A DNA stretch of 64,000 nt, taken from Deltaproteobacteria bacterium. GTDB lineage: Bacteria; Desulfobacterota; GWC2-55-46. Numbering within the stretch: the stretch's first letter is position 1; each line of letters begins with the position of its first letter. Below are positions 51,108 to 59,708 of this stretch, piece by piece. Position numbers and translations under genes: made by a program. The stretch covers positions 1 to 64,000 of the forward strand of contig JACRNL010000010.1 of the NCBI GenBank assembly GCA_016234935.1, in the 5' to 3' direction. The notes under the pieces are model-generated. The model worked only from the letters and a program-made list of their open reading frames with translations, did not search any database and was not told the origin of the DNA.

Positions 51108-52127
51108 TTAGTGAACGTCTGTGCACAGATTGCCTGATTTGTAGATGTTTTCCCAGCCCAAGGGGCCGTGTCGCAGGATGTTTATCTCCACGCCTTCAAA
51201 GCTGGACTCCCGGACAGGGCTTACGCTCTTTTGCACTATAAGCTCCTGGACCCCGTCCTTGTCAATGTCAATAGGCCCTACGAAGTTGAAGATAGGCCAG
51301 CCTTCTTCAGAAGACATGACTTCTTCTACTTTGCCAGTGTCCCATAGAACAAAGAGCATCTCTGAAAACCCTCCAAGGTTGTGTTCTGAATCAGGGTTTG
51401 GTATACCCCCGCCAGCTAATATGTATATGCCGACAAGGTCTTTTTTTCCGTTGTTGTCAAGGTCAACCGCAATGACGGAATTTATCTTTCCTTCATTGTG
51501 TATAATGTGCCCCCTTATGTTGTGGAGTTCTTCAACGGACTTTTCTATGCGTATTATAGCCGCTGGGGCAAGCTCTTTCCAGATTGCCGCGGCTGCCAAT
51601 GCCCTGTCCTCCTCTGTTACGATGAATTCATCCTTTTGCGCTGGCAGGCCGATATCCTTTGGCGCGGCAACGGCTTTGAATACGTTGTATTTGTCAAAGT
51701 TTACTGACAGAGGCCTCTCGTATGTAACAGGCAGCCGGCCTCCTTCATATTCGCCTTTGCTAAAGTAAAACAACAGAAATTCATCAGTATCGCAATCTTG
51801 AGCAAAGAGTTTCAGGTTGCTTAATTTCCCAACAGGCTCTTTGCCGATAAAGACGTTGAACTGCCTGTCTTGGAAATATTTTTTTTCGAATGGTTCCTTT
51901 CCCTGCTTTTTTAAGAGCAGATAGGGGTCAATCAACTTGTTGTCTTCAACAATAACCAAGGGGCTGAACAAATCCTCCATGTTTGTCTTTATCTGATAGA
52001 GGTAAAGACCGTCAGGCAATCGTATCTTAAAAGCGCTTGCGCTGTTGGTTGCAGTTTGTTCTGCAATCGCCGCGCTCGCAAGGAGTTGAACAAGCAGAAA
52101 CAGCGCCATGAGAGCAGCCTTTTTCAT
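51108..52127 (-). CDS. exported protein with FG-GAP/EF-like calcium motifs
   Basis: 339 aa from the ATG at 52127, which has AAAAGGAGG upstream; a longer frame to 52169 has no support. Signal peptide about 1-22 (LLVQLLASAAIA). The mature part contains VDLDNNGKKDLVGIY and DIDKDGVQELIVQK, which resemble FG-GAP/VCBS or EF-hand-like DxDxDG calcium loops of beta-propeller proteins. No enzyme motif. Located upstream of the M23-like gene in the same direction. Function unknown. Confidence 0.72.
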   Translation of the reverse strand: MKKAALMALFLLVQLLASAAIAEQTATNSASAFKIRLPDGLYLYQIKTNMEDLFSPLVIVEDNKLIDPYLLLKKQGKEPFEKKYFQDRQFNVFIGKEPVGKLSNLKLFAQDCDTDEFLLFYFSKGEYEGGRLPVTYERPLSVNFDKYNVFKAVAAPKDIGLPAQKDEFIVTEEDRALAAAAIWKELAPAAIIRIEKSVEELHNIRGHIIHNEGKINSVIAVDLDNNGKKDLVGIYILAGGGIPNPDSEHNLGGFSEMLFVLWDTGKVEEVMSSEEGWPIFNFVGPIDIDKDGVQELIVQKSVSPVRESSFEGVEINILRHGPLGWENIYKSGNLCTDVH

Positions 52128-52274
52128 TAAAAACCTCCTTTTCAGAGATTTTAAGCGGATATAACACATCCTACACCCTATGGTGTTTTTATTCTACCCC
52201 TAAATCCGTAACAGTTCGTCTTTGCAAAGGAAAAGTGGTAAAATTATTCTGCCCTCTGCCTGTTTTTTAGGCAA

Positions 52275-52312
52275 TAAACAAGCCCCCTTCCGAAAGGAAG
52301 GGGGCTTGTTTA
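52275..52312 (-). terminator. strong terminator hairpin
   Basis: TAAACAAGCCCCCTTCC-GAAA-GGAAGGGGGCTTGTTTA: a 17-bp perfect stem downstream of the 52.3-53.0 kb gene. Confidence 0.88.
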
Positions 52313-52336
52313 GTTAGATAAACCGCATTTTCTCCC

Positions 52337-52957
52337 TTACTTCTCCTTCAAAAGCACCAGCCCCCTGTCAACGATGTCCTTTATCTCTTTCATGTCGCCG
52401 ACGTTCACGAAGATTATCGTCGTCTTCGGGAGGCCCCAGTCCTTTGACCTTGCGTCTGTCCTTCCGGCTGAAGCATAGGCGTGTATCTCCGCGCCCTTGC
52501 TGTATGTGCCCATCCCGAAGCCGCCCCTTGTGACGTAGAATATCTCCCTGTAAGCGCCGGGAGCCTCGCCCTTCCATTTCCATGCCGCGTCCATCATGCC
52601 GGCAATGGCCTTTGAAAGGCCTTCCAACTCATCCATGTCTACAAAGGCCGCCGAAGACCTGCCGAACTCTTCATCGCTCTTTTTCTCGGTTATCTCCATG
52701 CGAAGCCCCTTGTACTTCTTCTCCGGGTTGCCGGCGGCGAAGATGACGAGCGCGTCTATGGTCAGCTTTTTGTCTATCACACCGTAGACTGACTTTTCCC
52801 CCACGGCATAGATATTCTTGCTGATAAGCAGGCCGCTTCTTGAAGTAAAGCCCTCTATCTGACTCTGCGGCTCAGCCGCCTGCTCGGCGGCGTGCACGGC
52901 TTGAAAAGAACAAATGAATAAAAAAGCGGATAAAACTGCTGACACGAGAACTTTCAC
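52337..52957 (-). CDS. exported protein of unknown function
   Basis: About 206 aa. The GTG at 52957 is preferred: TGGAGG lies 5 nt upstream and the product starts with a clear signal peptide (VKVLVSAVLSAFLFICSFQAVHA). The mature part includes IDALVIFAAGNPEKKYKGLRMEI, GAYREIFYVTRGGFGMGTYSKGAEIHAYA and TIIFVNVGDMKEIKDIVDRGL, compatible with a mixed alpha/beta periplasmic protein. I do not recognise the family. It precedes the exported protein at 51.1 kb but is separated from it by a terminator. Confidence 0.65.
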   Translation of the reverse strand: MKVLVSAVLSAFLFICSFQAVHAAEQAAEPQSQIEGFTSRSGLLISKNIYAVGEKSVYGVIDKKLTIDALVIFAAGNPEKKYKGLRMEITEKKSDEEFGRSSAAFVDMDELEGLSKAIAGMMDAAWKWKGEAPGAYREIFYVTRGGFGMGTYSKGAEIHAYASAGRTDARSKDWGLPKTTIIFVNVGDMKEIKDIVDRGLVLLKEK

Positions 52958-53193
52958 TGCAACCTCCATTTTGTAATCGCGGATTACTGCGCGCAAATCC
53001 AGACGGGCTTTTCCGGTAAATGCCTGTCTCCGGACATCCCCGCCCATTAAGAAAGTATATACCATAAAAACAGGCTGATTTTTATCATAAGCGCAGATGA
53101 CCGACGGCATTACGCGTGAACGGACTTCTTCGTGCCTGAAAATGCTTGACAACGCATCTTCTTTAAATTATTGTAAAAGACTAATTCCTTCCT

Positions 53194-53269
53194 GCCCGGG
53201 TAGCTCAGTCGGTAGAGCAGGGGACTGAAAATCCCCGTGTCGGCGGTTCAATTCCGTCCCCGGGCACCA
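53194..53269 (+). tRNA. tRNA-Phe (anticodon GAA)
   Basis: 76-nt cloverleaf. Acceptor GCCCGGG/CCCGGGC. Anticodon stem GGGGA/TCCCC with loop CTGAAAA, giving GAA. T arm GGCGG-TTCAATT-CCGTC (final pair mismatched at one base). CCA is encoded. Confidence 0.96.
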
Positions 53270-53277
53270 CTAAAATC

Positions 53278-53311
53278 AAGGGGTTACGCCATTTCGCGTA
53301 ATCCCTTTTTA
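53278..53311 (+). terminator. terminator of tRNA-Phe
   Basis: 12-bp stem AAGGGGTTACGC / GCGTAATCCCTT (one G-T) with a 6-nt loop, followed by TTT. Confidence 0.85.
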
Positions 53312-53434
53312 TTTAATCTGTTCGTTGGTTGTTCGTTGGTAATTTATCCTGCCGCCGATACCGCTAAAACCGTATCCCAACCTTAACCCATGCGTCTATA
53401 CACGCCATAGCCTTGTTTAAGCTCCTCGCTTTTT

Positions 53435-53668
53435 TTATTTCCACATCATCTTGTCAATCGCGGCGCTCTTAGCCGCGTTGCCGGAGCTTGAGCCGAAGTA
53501 ATACTGGATAACTCCCATTACCATCGCGCTCGGCGCGCCGGGCATCAGCATCAAGGCATCATGGGCTTTATCGGTAATGTCGGCGAACATAATCATTGCG
53601 GGGACGCCCCGGAGCCGGCATCGTACGAACGCTGCCCTTGCCGTCACAATAAGATATTTACTTGACAA
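53435..53668 (-). pseudogene. phage-type small membrane protein remnant
   Basis: 77-codon frame. Its second half (MLMPGAPSAMVMGVIQYYFGSSSGNAAKSAAIDKM) resembles holin-like or short phage membrane proteins with a YFFGSSxGS motif; the first half has no such resemblance and no ribosome-binding site. It lies just downstream of tRNA-Phe, a common integration site, so it is probably debris of a prophage or integrative element. No integrase is visible. Confidence 0.45.
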
Positions 53669-53707
53669 TCAAATTCCACTATGTTAAGTATTTAATAAAT
53701 TGCGCAA
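53662..53707 (+). promoter_or_regulatory. possible promoter/operator of the ArsR-family gene
   Basis: TTGACA (53662-53667) without a good -10 at normal spacing, and a TTGCGCAA palindrome (53700-53707) in AT-rich sequence before the regulator start. It could be an autoregulatory site; weak evidence. Confidence 0.3.
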
Positions 53708-53735
53708 CTATATGAATAATTAAAATGCGAGCGCC

Positions 53736-54062
53736 ATGAAAAACAAAGAAATATATGCAATACACGCAGGCATCTGCCAGTGTCTTGCGAACCCAAAGCG
53801 GCTTGAGATAATAAACACCTTAAGGGATAAGGAGATGGCGGCGTCAAGCATTGCCGGGATAGTAGGAATATCAAAGGCTAACATGTCGCAGCATCTTGCC
53901 ATGATGCGCAACAAGGGTATCCTCAGGAGCAGGAGGGTCGGCGTCAATATCTACTACGCCATTGAAAACCCCAAGGTCATCCAGGCCTGCGATATAATGC
54001 GCGAGGTTCTTTTCGATTACCTTAACAAGAGGCAGCGGTTGACGAAAAAAATGAAGCTCTGA
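53736..54062 (+). CDS. ArsR-family winged-helix regulator
   Basis: 108 aa. CLANPKRLEIINTLRDKEMAASSIAGIVGISKANMSQHLAMMRNKGILRSRRVGVNIYYAI is a typical ArsR/SmtB winged helix with the recognition helix SKANMSQHLAMM. Cys14 and Cys16 (ICQC) lie before it, and a single later Cys is in QACDIM, so thiol or sulfane-sulfur sensing is possible, but the metal-binding ELCVCDL box is absent. It is the first gene of the run to 60.97 kb, probably its regulator. Confidence 0.82.
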   Translation: MKNKEIYAIHAGICQCLANPKRLEIINTLRDKEMAASSIAGIVGISKANMSQHLAMMRNKGILRSRRVGVNIYYAIENPKVIQACDIMREVLFDYLNKRQRLTKKMKL

Positions 54063-54113
54063 TTGGGCGCTTTTGTGAACAGGAATTGACGCTTGATTTT
54101 ACAGGAGGGTATT

Positions 54114-54557
54114 ATGTCTCACGATTTTTCCAGGGAGTTCTTTGCGGCTTATCACGCGTCGGTATTTGAAGCGCTCGGAGAAGACGCCGCCAAATGCAAT
54201 GCCAGGATCGGCGCAATTCTGGCCGGCCGCTGGCTTAAAAGTCTTACGGAGCTTCCGTCAAATACCGTAAAATTCAAAGATGCGCTCGAGGAGTATTTCA
54301 GCGGCCAGTTCAAGTTCTCGGACATTGCGGAACTGACATTCAACGAAAAAGGGGCTTCATTGCATGTCAAAGGCTGCGATATCTGCAACGGAAATGAAAT
54401 ACTGCGGAATGGCGGCAAGAAGGGCTCGTGCCCGATAAGCCAGATGTTGAAATCAGCCATGGGCAAGTCCCTTAAAAAGAATGTTGAGCTTACAGGAAGC
54501 GAAAAGCCGGGCACTGTCGGCGAATGCTACCTGAAGTATACGATAAAGGAGCTATGA
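54114..54557 (+). CDS. Cys-rich protein, V4R-like C-terminus
   Basis: 147 aa from the ATG at 54114 with AGGAGGG 4 nt before it. The C-terminal half (CDICNGNEILRNGGKKGSCPISQMLKSAMGKSL and GECYLKYTI) has a Cys pattern like V4R/hydrocarbon-binding or bacteriochlorophyll-synthesis domains, in which a later Cys precedes a final strand. Helical N-terminal half. The stop overlaps the start of the flavoprotein gene (ATGA). Ligand and function unknown. Confidence 0.6.
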   Translation: MSHDFSREFFAAYHASVFEALGEDAAKCNARIGAILAGRWLKSLTELPSNTVKFKDALEEYFSGQFKFSDIAELTFNEKGASLHVKGCDICNGNEILRNGGKKGSCPISQMLKSAMGKSLKKNVELTGSEKPGTVGECYLKYTIKEL

Positions 54558-55810
54558 TGGCAAAAATTACAATAATAGGCGCCTCCACCGGCGGGCTTCC
54601 AGCGGCATACGAGATGAAGCAAGCGCTTGGTTCAGGCCACGATGTTACCGTGATCTCAAACACCGAGACCTTTCACTTCGTGCCTTCAAACCCATGGGTC
54701 GCCGTAGGCTGGCGGACAAGGAAGGATATAAGTTTTCCTATAAGACCCTGCCTCTCAAAAAAAGGCATAAACTTCATCGCCGAAGCCGCAGGGAAGATAG
54801 ACCCCGTGAAAAACAAGGTGATAACGGTTTCCGGCGCCGTTGTGCCCTATGATTATCTTGTCATAGCCACCGGGCCCAAGCTCGCATTCGAGGAAATCGA
54901 CGGGCTCGGCCCTGAAAAAAATACGGTTTCCATCTGTACTGTCGACCATGCCGAGAAGGCGTATCAGGACTACCGGAAGTTTCTTGAAGACCCCGGCCCG
55001 GTTATAATCGGAGCCGCCCAGGGCGCATCTTGCTTTGGGCCCGCATATGAGTTCATCTTCATGCTTGATGCCGATTTACGAAAAAGAAAACTCCGTAAAA
55101 AGGTTCCAATCACCTACATCACTTCCGAACCTTATATCGGGCACATGGGTCTCTCAGGCGTCGGCGACTCAAAAGGCTTGTTTGAACATGAGCTGCGCGA
55201 AAGACACATAAACTGGCATACAAATGTAAAAATAAAAAAGGCCGAACCGGGAAGGATGACCATCGAGCTGCTTGGAGAAGGAGAGAAGCAACTCCCGTTC
55301 AAGTACTCGATGATTATACCGTCTTTCAAGGGGGTGGATGCCGTAGCCTCTGTCGAAGGTCTCTGTAATCCAAAGGGTTTTGTAATAGTGGATGAATTTC
55401 AGAGGTCTCCGAAGTATCAGAACATATACTCGATAGGCGTAAGTATCGCTATTACTCCGCCTGAGGCGACGCCTGTGCCGACGGGAGTGCCGAAGACAGG
55501 GTATATGATAGGTTCGATGGCCTCTGCCGCCGTCTATAACATCAAGTCCGCGATAAACGGGGACAGGCCGCCTGCAAAGGCCGCCTTGAACGCCATATGC
55601 CTCGCTGACATGGGTAATACGGGAATAGCCTTCGTCGCCATGCCCCAGATGCCCCCGAGGAACGTGACATGGGCAAAGAAAGGCAAATGGGTGCATCTTG
55701 CCAAAGTGGCCTTTGAAAAATACTTTATAAGGAAGATGAAGACCGGGGTAAGCGAGCCTTTTTATGAAAAAATGGTTCTTGAGGCGCTCGGCATAAGAAA
55801 ACTTGAGTAA
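54557..55810 (+). CDS. sulfide:quinone oxidoreductase-like flavoprotein
   Basis: About 417 aa FAD-dependent disulfide oxidoreductase. ITIIGASTGGLPAAYEM is the FAD-binding Rossmann motif and YDYLVIATGPKL is typical. GAAQGASCFGPAYEF and AICLADMGNTG carry the two Cys in positions expected for the SQR redox disulfide. IPSFKGVDAV is followed by the second flavin-binding part (NIYSIGVSIA). It should oxidise sulfide (or another thiol) and reduce quinone at the membrane. Second ATG of a pair, best spaced from AAGGAG. Confidence 0.8.
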   Translation: MAKITIIGASTGGLPAAYEMKQALGSGHDVTVISNTETFHFVPSNPWVAVGWRTRKDISFPIRPCLSKKGINFIAEAAGKIDPVKNKVITVSGAVVPYDYLVIATGPKLAFEEIDGLGPEKNTVSICTVDHAEKAYQDYRKFLEDPGPVIIGAAQGASCFGPAYEFIFMLDADLRKRKLRKKVPITYITSEPYIGHMGLSGVGDSKGLFEHELRERHINWHTNVKIKKAEPGRMTIELLGEGEKQLPFKYSMIIPSFKGVDAVASVEGLCNPKGFVIVDEFQRSPKYQNIYSIGVSIAITPPEATPVPTGVPKTGYMIGSMASAAVYNIKSAINGDRPPAKAALNAICLADMGNTGIAFVAMPQMPPRNVTWAKKGKWVHLAKVAFEKYFIRKMKTGVSEPFYEKMVLEALGIRKLE

Positions 55811-55820
55811 AAGAAAAAAT

Positions 55821-56519
55821 ATGCCATTGACGAGACGGTGGAACCCGCAGGCCTATGACGCCTGGTATGAGTCGCCGCTTGGGAAACTTTCTGACAGGCT
55901 CGAAAAAGATTTAATCTTTTCGATAGCCGGCGTCAAAGGAGGCGAAAAGGCCCTTGATGAAGGCTGTGGCACCGGGATTTATACCATTGAGCTTGCCAGA
56001 AGAGGGGCGGTATCTACAGGGGTTGACAGCTCAAAGGAGATGCTCGATTTGGCCGGAGCAAAGGCCCGAAAAGAGGGACTCACCGTAGAATTCGTTTCCG
56101 CTGACGCATTGATGCTTCCGTTCCCTGATGGTTGTTTTGATATGGTTCTATCGGCGGGCATGCTCTGTTTCATAAGGGAAAGGGAAAAAGCGCTTCAAGA
56201 GATGAGAAGGGTCTTAAAGCCCGGAGGGAAACTGATCGTCGGGGTTTTGAATAAATGGTCGCCATGGGCGGCTTTCAGGAGGATAAAAGGGTTATTCAAG
56301 AATACCATCTACAACAGGGTGGACTTCATATCCCCGCCGGAACTTGAGCTGTCCCTTGTAAGGGCCGGATTCCATGTCAAGGAGCTTAAAACGTGCCTCT
56401 TCTTTTTTCCCATAAACTGCCGTATGTATCTTGAGTTCGCAATGCCGTTTGAAAGGCTTGGCACTATAGCAACGCCACGATTGGGCGCATTCCTGGCCGC
56501 TTCTGCGGTAAAACCCTGA
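55821..56519 (+). CDS. class I SAM-dependent methyltransferase
   Basis: About 232 aa. KALDEGCGTGIYTIELARRG (motif I), STGVDSSKEMLDLAG (ribose loop) and FDMVLSAGMLCFI (motif IV) are present, with a C-terminal hydrophobic-aromatic stretch (LKTCLFFFPINCRMYLEFAMPF) that might contact lipid or a hydrophobic substrate. The ATG at 55821 is chosen over a TTG at 55803. Substrate unknown; context suggests a lipid- or sulfur-related small molecule. Confidence 0.75.
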   Translation: MPLTRRWNPQAYDAWYESPLGKLSDRLEKDLIFSIAGVKGGEKALDEGCGTGIYTIELARRGAVSTGVDSSKEMLDLAGAKARKEGLTVEFVSADALMLPFPDGCFDMVLSAGMLCFIREREKALQEMRRVLKPGGKLIVGVLNKWSPWAAFRRIKGLFKNTIYNRVDFISPPELELSLVRAGFHVKELKTCLFFFPINCRMYLEFAMPFERLGTIATPRLGAFLAASAVKP

Positions 56520-56580
56520 TGTGCCGCAAATTCCGGCAATAAAAAAGGTTCTCATGTTTTGTTTCCCGCGGAGACATTAA

Positions 56581-58905
56581 ATGAAGCACAAATTTTCGCT
56601 CGTTGAATTCTCAGTTGATCACCCTAGGCTGATCGTTTCCATTGCTATTATCATTACCATCGCCTTTTTGACGCAGTTTGCAAAATTAAAGACCGATACC
56701 AACCCCAAGAACATGCTCCCTGCGAATTCCGACGTCAGGGTCTGGAACGACGAGGTTGAAAAGACCTTCGGCCTATACGAAGACATGATCGTCGTTGGGG
56801 TGGTCAATGAGGCTGGCGTTCTTAACAAGGGAACGCTGGGCAAGATAAGCCGCATTACCGATGAGGCATTCAGGATAAAAGGGGTCGCCGCAAGGGATGT
56901 GGCGAGCTTTCCCACAATCACCAATGTCACGGCCGCGGCAGGGGTTTTAAAGGTTGCCCCCCTGATGACGCAGGTTCCAAAAAGCGATGAGGAGACAGCC
57001 GTTCTTCGAAGGGATCTCTTCGATAACCCGCTATATATAAACCGCATCATCTCAAAAGACGGCAAAACTACGGCGATTTATATACCTCTTGAAAAAGGCG
57101 CCAACGGCAAAGAGATAGCCGACAGGTTAAAAGACATAGTCAATAAGGAGGGCGGGCCTGAAAAGTACTATGTCGCGGGCGACCCTGTGGCTAGGGATAC
57201 CTTCGGCGCCGAGATGTTCAAGCTCATGGCGATATTTGCCCCCATTGCCGGAGCGGTCATGCTCCTTGTCAGATACCTCATGTTCAGGGATATTTTCCTG
57301 TCCGTTACGCTCATGATGGATGCCATGATCACCGTCATCTGGAGCATGGGGCTCCTCATAGCCCTGGGGTTCCCCATACATATAATGAGCTCCATGGCGC
57401 CCGTGTTCTTAATGGCCATCGCTACCGACAGCATACATATCTTCAACGAGTTTTATTTCCGCTATAAAGACAAAAAGGATAAAAGGGCCGCTATCATCGA
57501 GACGATGCATGCCGTCGGCCGCCCGGTGCGCTTCACGGCCCTTGCGACCGCTGTGGGTTTCGGCGTGCTCCTGTTCATGAACATTGTCCCGGTGAAGATA
57601 TTTGGCGGCCTCGTGGCATTCGGCACCGTGATCTTGAGGGTCTTGAGCTTCAGCTTCATACCGGCGATGTTTACTTTTGTAAAAGCGGAAAAAATGGAAG
57701 AGGCGTCTAAAGATGAAGACATCACATCGAGCAAGACGTCGCAATTCCTTAAAAGACTTGCCGGATACGGCGCAGATAAGCCGAAGGCCACTGTCATTGT
57801 CGGCCTTGTATTTGTCATTATCGCCGTCATGGGAATTTCAAGGATAGTCGTCAACAACAACATGGTCGAGTGGTTCAAGCCAAACAGCGAAATAAGAAAG
57901 GCCGATACCGTCATCAACAGTTCCCTCGGCGGGACATCCCTGGCTTATATCGTCGCCACTTCAGGTGAGGACGAGTATATCAAGACACCTGAGGCCATGA
58001 GACACATCGAGGGGCTCCAGAAGCACCTGGAAAAGCTATCCGTAGTCGGCAAGACCAGCTCCGTGGTTGATTACGTAAAGAGGATCAACCTTGTGCTCCA
58101 CGATAATGATCCGAAATATGATATTGTGCCAGACGCAAAAGGCGCCATCGGACAGTATCTTTTTTTATTCGGCATGTCGGCCAAGCCGTCTGATCTTGAT
58201 AATGTAATAGATAATCAATCGAGAAAGGCTAATGTCTGGGTGCAGCTCAAAACCTGGGACGTGGACGCGATGAGGCAGGTGATAAAAGCGGCCGATGATT
58301 ACACAAAGACCCATCCCTCCAGGCTGGAGCTAAAGCCCGCGGGCATCGCATACTTTAACCTGGTATGGAATGACGAAGTCCTCTGGGACATGCTCAAAGG
58401 CTTTATAATAGCCTTGCTGGTCATCTTCGTAATCCTTGCGTTCAACTTCCATTCCGTTAAATGGGCCATAGTAGGCTACATCCCCCTCCTATTCACGATA
58501 CTCCTTATCTACGGCGTCGTGGGGTTCGCGGGAAAAGACTTCGACATGCCGATATCCGTCTTAAGCTGCCTGTCGCTCGGCATGGCCGTTGACTTTGCCA
58601 TCCATTTTATAAGCAGGTTCAAAGGGCGGCTGGCCGAGGCCCGCGCCGAGGGAAAAACCTTTGACAACGCACTTCTAAAAGAAGCTCTCCTTTGGACGGC
58701 CGCAAGGCCGGGCAAGGGCATAATGCGCAACGCCGTTCTATTTGCCTCTGCCTTTTCGGTCATGCTCTTTGCGCCCCTTACGCCGTACATAACCGTGGGC
58801 GCCTTCATCGTAAGCATGATGATATTAAGCGCCGTTTTCACCATGATCTATCTGCCGGCCCTGATAGTTTTATGGAGAGGCTGGCTATTTAAAAAGGAGG
58901 CCTGA
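56581..58905 (+). CDS. MMPL/RND-superfamily exporter
   Basis: 774 aa with two repeats of one transmembrane helix, a large periplasmic loop and five to six helices. HPRLIVSIAIIITIAFLTQFAKLKTDTNPKNMLP is the entry, FLMAIATDSIHIFNEF and GMAVDFAIHFISRF are the D-containing proton-relay helices 4 and 10, typical of the MmpL/HpnN/Patched-like subgroup that moves lipids. It is followed at 1 nt by a LolA-like gene and then an outer-membrane barrel gene, so it probably feeds a lipid or lipoprotein to the outer membrane. Confidence 0.85.
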   Translation: MKHKFSLVEFSVDHPRLIVSIAIIITIAFLTQFAKLKTDTNPKNMLPANSDVRVWNDEVEKTFGLYEDMIVVGVVNEAGVLNKGTLGKISRITDEAFRIKGVAARDVASFPTITNVTAAAGVLKVAPLMTQVPKSDEETAVLRRDLFDNPLYINRIISKDGKTTAIYIPLEKGANGKEIADRLKDIVNKEGGPEKYYVAGDPVARDTFGAEMFKLMAIFAPIAGAVMLLVRYLMFRDIFLSVTLMMDAMITVIWSMGLLIALGFPIHIMSSMAPVFLMAIATDSIHIFNEFYFRYKDKKDKRAAIIETMHAVGRPVRFTALATAVGFGVLLFMNIVPVKIFGGLVAFGTVILRVLSFSFIPAMFTFVKAEKMEEASKDEDITSSKTSQFLKRLAGYGADKPKATVIVGLVFVIIAVMGISRIVVNNNMVEWFKPNSEIRKADTVINSSLGGTSLAYIVATSGEDEYIKTPEAMRHIEGLQKHLEKLSVVGKTSSVVDYVKRINLVLHDNDPKYDIVPDAKGAIGQYLFLFGMSAKPSDLDNVIDNQSRKANVWVQLKTWDVDAMRQVIKAADDYTKTHPSRLELKPAGIAYFNLVWNDEVLWDMLKGFIIALLVIFVILAFNFHSVKWAIVGYIPLLFTILLIYGVVGFAGKDFDMPISVLSCLSLGMAVDFAIHFISRFKGRLAEARAEGKTFDNALLKEALLWTAARPGKGIMRNAVLFASAFSVMLFAPLTPYITVGAFIVSMMILSAVFTMIYLPALIVLWRGWLFKKEA

Positions 58906-58906
58906 A

Positions 58907-59695
58907 ATGCTGAGATACCTGATAATACTGCTGGCTGTGCTGGCGCCCCTTAACGCGTCCGCCATTTCGCCCGAAGAAGTAATGAAAAGCTCGCAGGCCG
59001 CCTTCCTCTACCAGGGAAAGGATTTCAAGGCAAGGGTAACGATGCGTCTTTTGAGCAGCGCGGGCTCCGAGAGGATACGGGAGCTGACAATGCTCCGGAA
59101 GAACTTTGGCGCCGCCGGATCAGAGCAGAAGTATTTTATATATTTCTATCAACCCGCTGACGTCAAGGACATGACCTTTATGGTCTACAAGCGCCCGGGA
59201 AAGGAAAGCGACAGATGGCTCTTCGTGCCCGCGCTCAACATGGTCAGAAGGATAGCGGCCAGGGACAAAAGCTCAAGCTTCGCAGGCTCTGACTTCACCT
59301 ATGAGGACGTCTCCGGAAGGAACACGGAGGACGACACCCATGTCATCACAAAAGAGGAAAAACTGGGCCCGTCCGACTGCTACGTTGTAAAGAGCGCTCC
59401 GAAGGCCGGTGACATGGATTACAGTTACAAGGTTTCGTGGATAGACAAGAAAAGCTTCCTGCCCCTTAAAGAAGAATACTACGATAAGCGGGATGAATTA
59501 TACAGGATATTCACAGCCGACGAGATAAAAGAGATAAAAGGATTCCCCACGGTCACAAAAAGAACGATGAAAAACCTTCAGAGCGGGCATTCAACAGAGG
59601 CCGCGTTTACAAGGGTTGATTACAATATGGGCGTCGATGACAGCCTCTTCAGCGAAAGATACCTTAAAAATCCGCCAAAGAAATGGATTGAATGA
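58907..59695 (+). CDS. LolA-like outer-membrane lipoprotein-sorting protein
   Basis: 262 aa. Signal peptide 1-19 (LLAVLAPLNASA). The mature part has the half-barrel pattern of the LolA/TIGR-type 'outer membrane lipoprotein-sorting protein': FKARVTMRLLSS, FIYFYQPADVKDMTFMVYKR, DRWLFVPALNMVRRIAARDKSSSFAGSDFTYEDVSG. AAGGAGG lies 6 nt before the ATG. Clustered with the MMPL exporter, as is often seen, it probably carries a hydrophobic cargo across the periplasm. Confidence 0.83.
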   Translation: MLRYLIILLAVLAPLNASAISPEEVMKSSQAAFLYQGKDFKARVTMRLLSSAGSERIRELTMLRKNFGAAGSEQKYFIYFYQPADVKDMTFMVYKRPGKESDRWLFVPALNMVRRIAARDKSSSFAGSDFTYEDVSGRNTEDDTHVITKEEKLGPSDCYVVKSAPKAGDMDYSYKVSWIDKKSFLPLKEEYYDKRDELYRIFTADEIKEIKGFPTVTKRTMKNLQSGHSTEAAFTRVDYNMGVDDSLFSERYLKNPPKKWIE

Positions 59696-59708
59696 GGATC
59701 CCCGTAAA

